Source: Dechloromonas sp. H13 (GTDB lineage: Bacteria > Pseudomonadota > Gammaproteobacteria > Burkholderiales > Rhodocyclaceae). From it: a stretch of DNA of 64,000 bases. A program made the translations under genes and the position numbers. Below are positions 62,939 to 64,000 of this stretch, in pieces. Every line of letters begins with the position of its first letter. Within the stretch, counting starts at the first letter, position 1. Below the pieces are notes generated by a model. That model searched no databases. It saw nothing but the letters and a program-made list of their open reading frames with translations, and was not told the DNA's origin. The stretch lies in NCBI RefSeq assembly GCF_009469615.1, contig NZ_SSXX01000001.1, positions 124,001 to 188,000 of the forward strand, written 5' to 3'.

Positions 62939-63120
62939 GAAAAGACCATGATCAGGACGAGGCCGACGATCATCGAAGTCAAACCGATGAAACGAATCTG
63001 CCCGTCCGTGAGTTGAACGAGTCGGCGGAAGGTTTCACGCCACGCCGCCGGCGCGATGAAGGGCATGAGGCCTTCGAGCACCAGCATCAGCGCGAAGGCC
63101 AGCAGCAACGTCGAGGTCAT
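62935..63120 (-). CDS. DUF2065 small membrane protein
   Basis: A 61-residue protein with two membrane helices ([18 protein letters not shown] and [17 protein letters not shown]), matching DUF2065. It overlaps hflC and hisZ by 4 bases each (ATGA), so the three are translationally coupled. Its role is unknown; it is regularly found between hflC and hisZ. Confidence 0.9.
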   Translation of the reverse strand: MTSTLLLAFALMLVLEGLMPFIAPAAWRETFRRLVQLTDGQIRFIGLTSMIVGLVLIMVFS

Positions 63121-64000
63121 TTGCCTTTGTCGTTCCCGCGCCCGGTGCCCTTCATGTACTTGAAGAAATCGGAATTGGGTTCCACCACGAGCACGTCGCT
63201 CTTGTTCCTGAAACTGCCGCGATAGGCTTCCAGGCTGCGATAGAAGGCGTAGAACTCGGGGTTTTGGCCGAATGCCTGGCCGTAGATGGCGGTCGCCTGG
63301 GCATCGCCCTCGCCCTTGATCTTCTGGGCATCGCGGTAGGCGTTGGCGATGATCACCTCGCGCTGGCGGTCGGCGTCGGCACGAATCTTCTCCGCCTCGG
63401 CCGCGCCTTCCGAGCGCAGTTCGTTGGCCACCCGCTTGCGCTCGGCCTCCATGCGGCGATAGACGGCCTCGCTGACCTCGCTCGGCAGTTCGACCCGCTT
63501 CAGGCGGACGTCGACGATCTGCACGCCGATCTTGCGCGCATCGGCATCGGCCTTGACCCGCATGTCCTCCATGATCCGCTCGCGTTCGCCGGAAATCACG
63601 TCATGCACGGTGCGCTTGCCGAACTCTTCGCGCAGCCCGGCATTCACCGTCTGGTTCAGGCGGGTCTTGGCACGCGCCTCGTCACCGCCGACCGAGATGT
63701 AGTAGAGCTTGGGATCGACGATCCGCCACTTGATGTAGGAATCGACCAGCACGTTCTTCTTCTCGGAGGTGATGAAACGCTCTGGCTCGTTGTTGTCCAG
63801 CGTCAGGATGCGCCGGTCGAAATAGCGGACGTTCTGGATCATCGGGATCTTGAAGTTCAGGCCCGGCTCGGTGATCACCCGCTTGACTTCGCCCAGCTGG
63901 AAGACCAGGGCGTACTGGCGCTGATCGACGGTGAAAATCGACATGGCGACCAGGACCAGCACGGTCACGACGACCGCCGCCAGTAAATTGAATTTCTGAT
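63117..64000 (-). CDS. hflC: HflC, FtsH-associated SPFH protein (5' end outside window)
   Basis: At least 293 residues are visible. The frame stays open to the window edge and reads QKFNLLAAVVVTVLVLVAMSIFTVDQ in two pieces, matching the HflC N-terminal membrane segment, so only a codon or two is missing. GTG 63968 is an internal codon, not the start. The SPFH/band-7 core includes FTVDQRQYALVFQLGEVK and VIIANAYRDAQKIKGEGDAQA. HflC and HflK regulate the FtsH protease. It overlaps DUF2065 by 4 bases. Confidence 0.93.
   Translation of the reverse strand, partial: QKFNLLAAVVVTVLVLVAMSIFTVDQRQYALVFQLGEVKRVITEPGLNFKIPMIQNVRYFDRRILTLDNNEPERFITSEKKNVLVDSYIKWRIVDPKLYYISVGGDEARAKTRLNQTVNAGLREEFGKRTVHDVISGERERIMEDMRVKADADARKIGVQIVDVRLKRVELPSEVSEAVYRRMEAERKRVANELRSEGAAEAEKIRADADRQREVIIANAYRDAQKIKGEGDAQATAIYGQAFGQNPEFYAFYRSLEAYRGSFRNKSDVLVVEPNSDFFKYMKGTGRGNDKGK

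Overview
This window is GC-rich bacterial DNA, probably from a betaproteobacterium near the Rhodocyclales (Dechloromonas/Azonexus-like). That placement is an inference. It rests on the block hflC - DUF2065 - hisZ - purA - tRNA-Leu - rnr - rlmB, on small families common in betaproteobacteria (DUF3460, DUF2065, DUF2789), on cysD/cysN, and on abundant di-haem c-type cytochromes. Most of the window is core or conserved genome, with several accessory patches.

Layout. Positions 1-1226 hold the 3' part of an SMC/ABC-like ATPase gene translationally coupled to a PIN-like nuclease gene. Positions 1574-6901 hold a compact three-gene operon: patatin-like phospholipase, a 1027-residue HEAT + CHAT-type cysteine protease, and a ComEC-type metallo-beta-lactamase-fold hydrolase. 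It has its own promoter (1462-1489) and terminator (6984-7013). It resembles an effector/sensor conflict cassette and is the best candidate for an undescribed system. Positions 7036-9343 hold a small unknown gene and an E. coli-type ycaO. Positions 9451-17316 hold a TetR-controlled tripartite RND efflux locus (outer-membrane factor, SDR and thioesterase on one side; MFP and RND pump on the other), with the same inverted-repeat operator in both promoters. Positions 17548-26297 hold a five-gene cluster encoding four di-haem c-type cytochromes and a lipoprotein. Positions 26427-29387 hold DUF2789, fumC and three small envelope genes. Positions 29388-31785 are an integron remnant: a decayed SOS-boxed integrase, an attC hairpin, a 98-residue cassette protein and a two-gene HEPN-like cassette. 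They are followed by an unknown membrane protein and a YefM/YoeB toxin-antitoxin pair (to 33588). From 33776 to 52778 come FKBP isomerase, cysDN, a GGDEF cyclase, transporters, an AT-richer NDT/TIR-like gene (43496), beta-propeller and sulfur-carrier-like genes, pirin, flavodoxin and chrA. From 52790 to 64000 come rhlE, arfB, a DMT exporter, rlmB, carbonic anhydrase, rnr, tRNA-Leu, an M23 peptidase, purA, hisZ, DUF2065 and the start of the hflC region.

One further pattern runs through the whole window. It is a bipartite motif, TGCGGTCGAC - about 10 nt - GGCCAAAA-like. By hand I count 15 exact copies of its first half plus 2 one-base variants, in intergenic and coding DNA and in both orientations. 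Two copies form the end of a coding sequence (ycaO, rnr). Positions were read by eye. Family names rest on motif recognition, without database searches.
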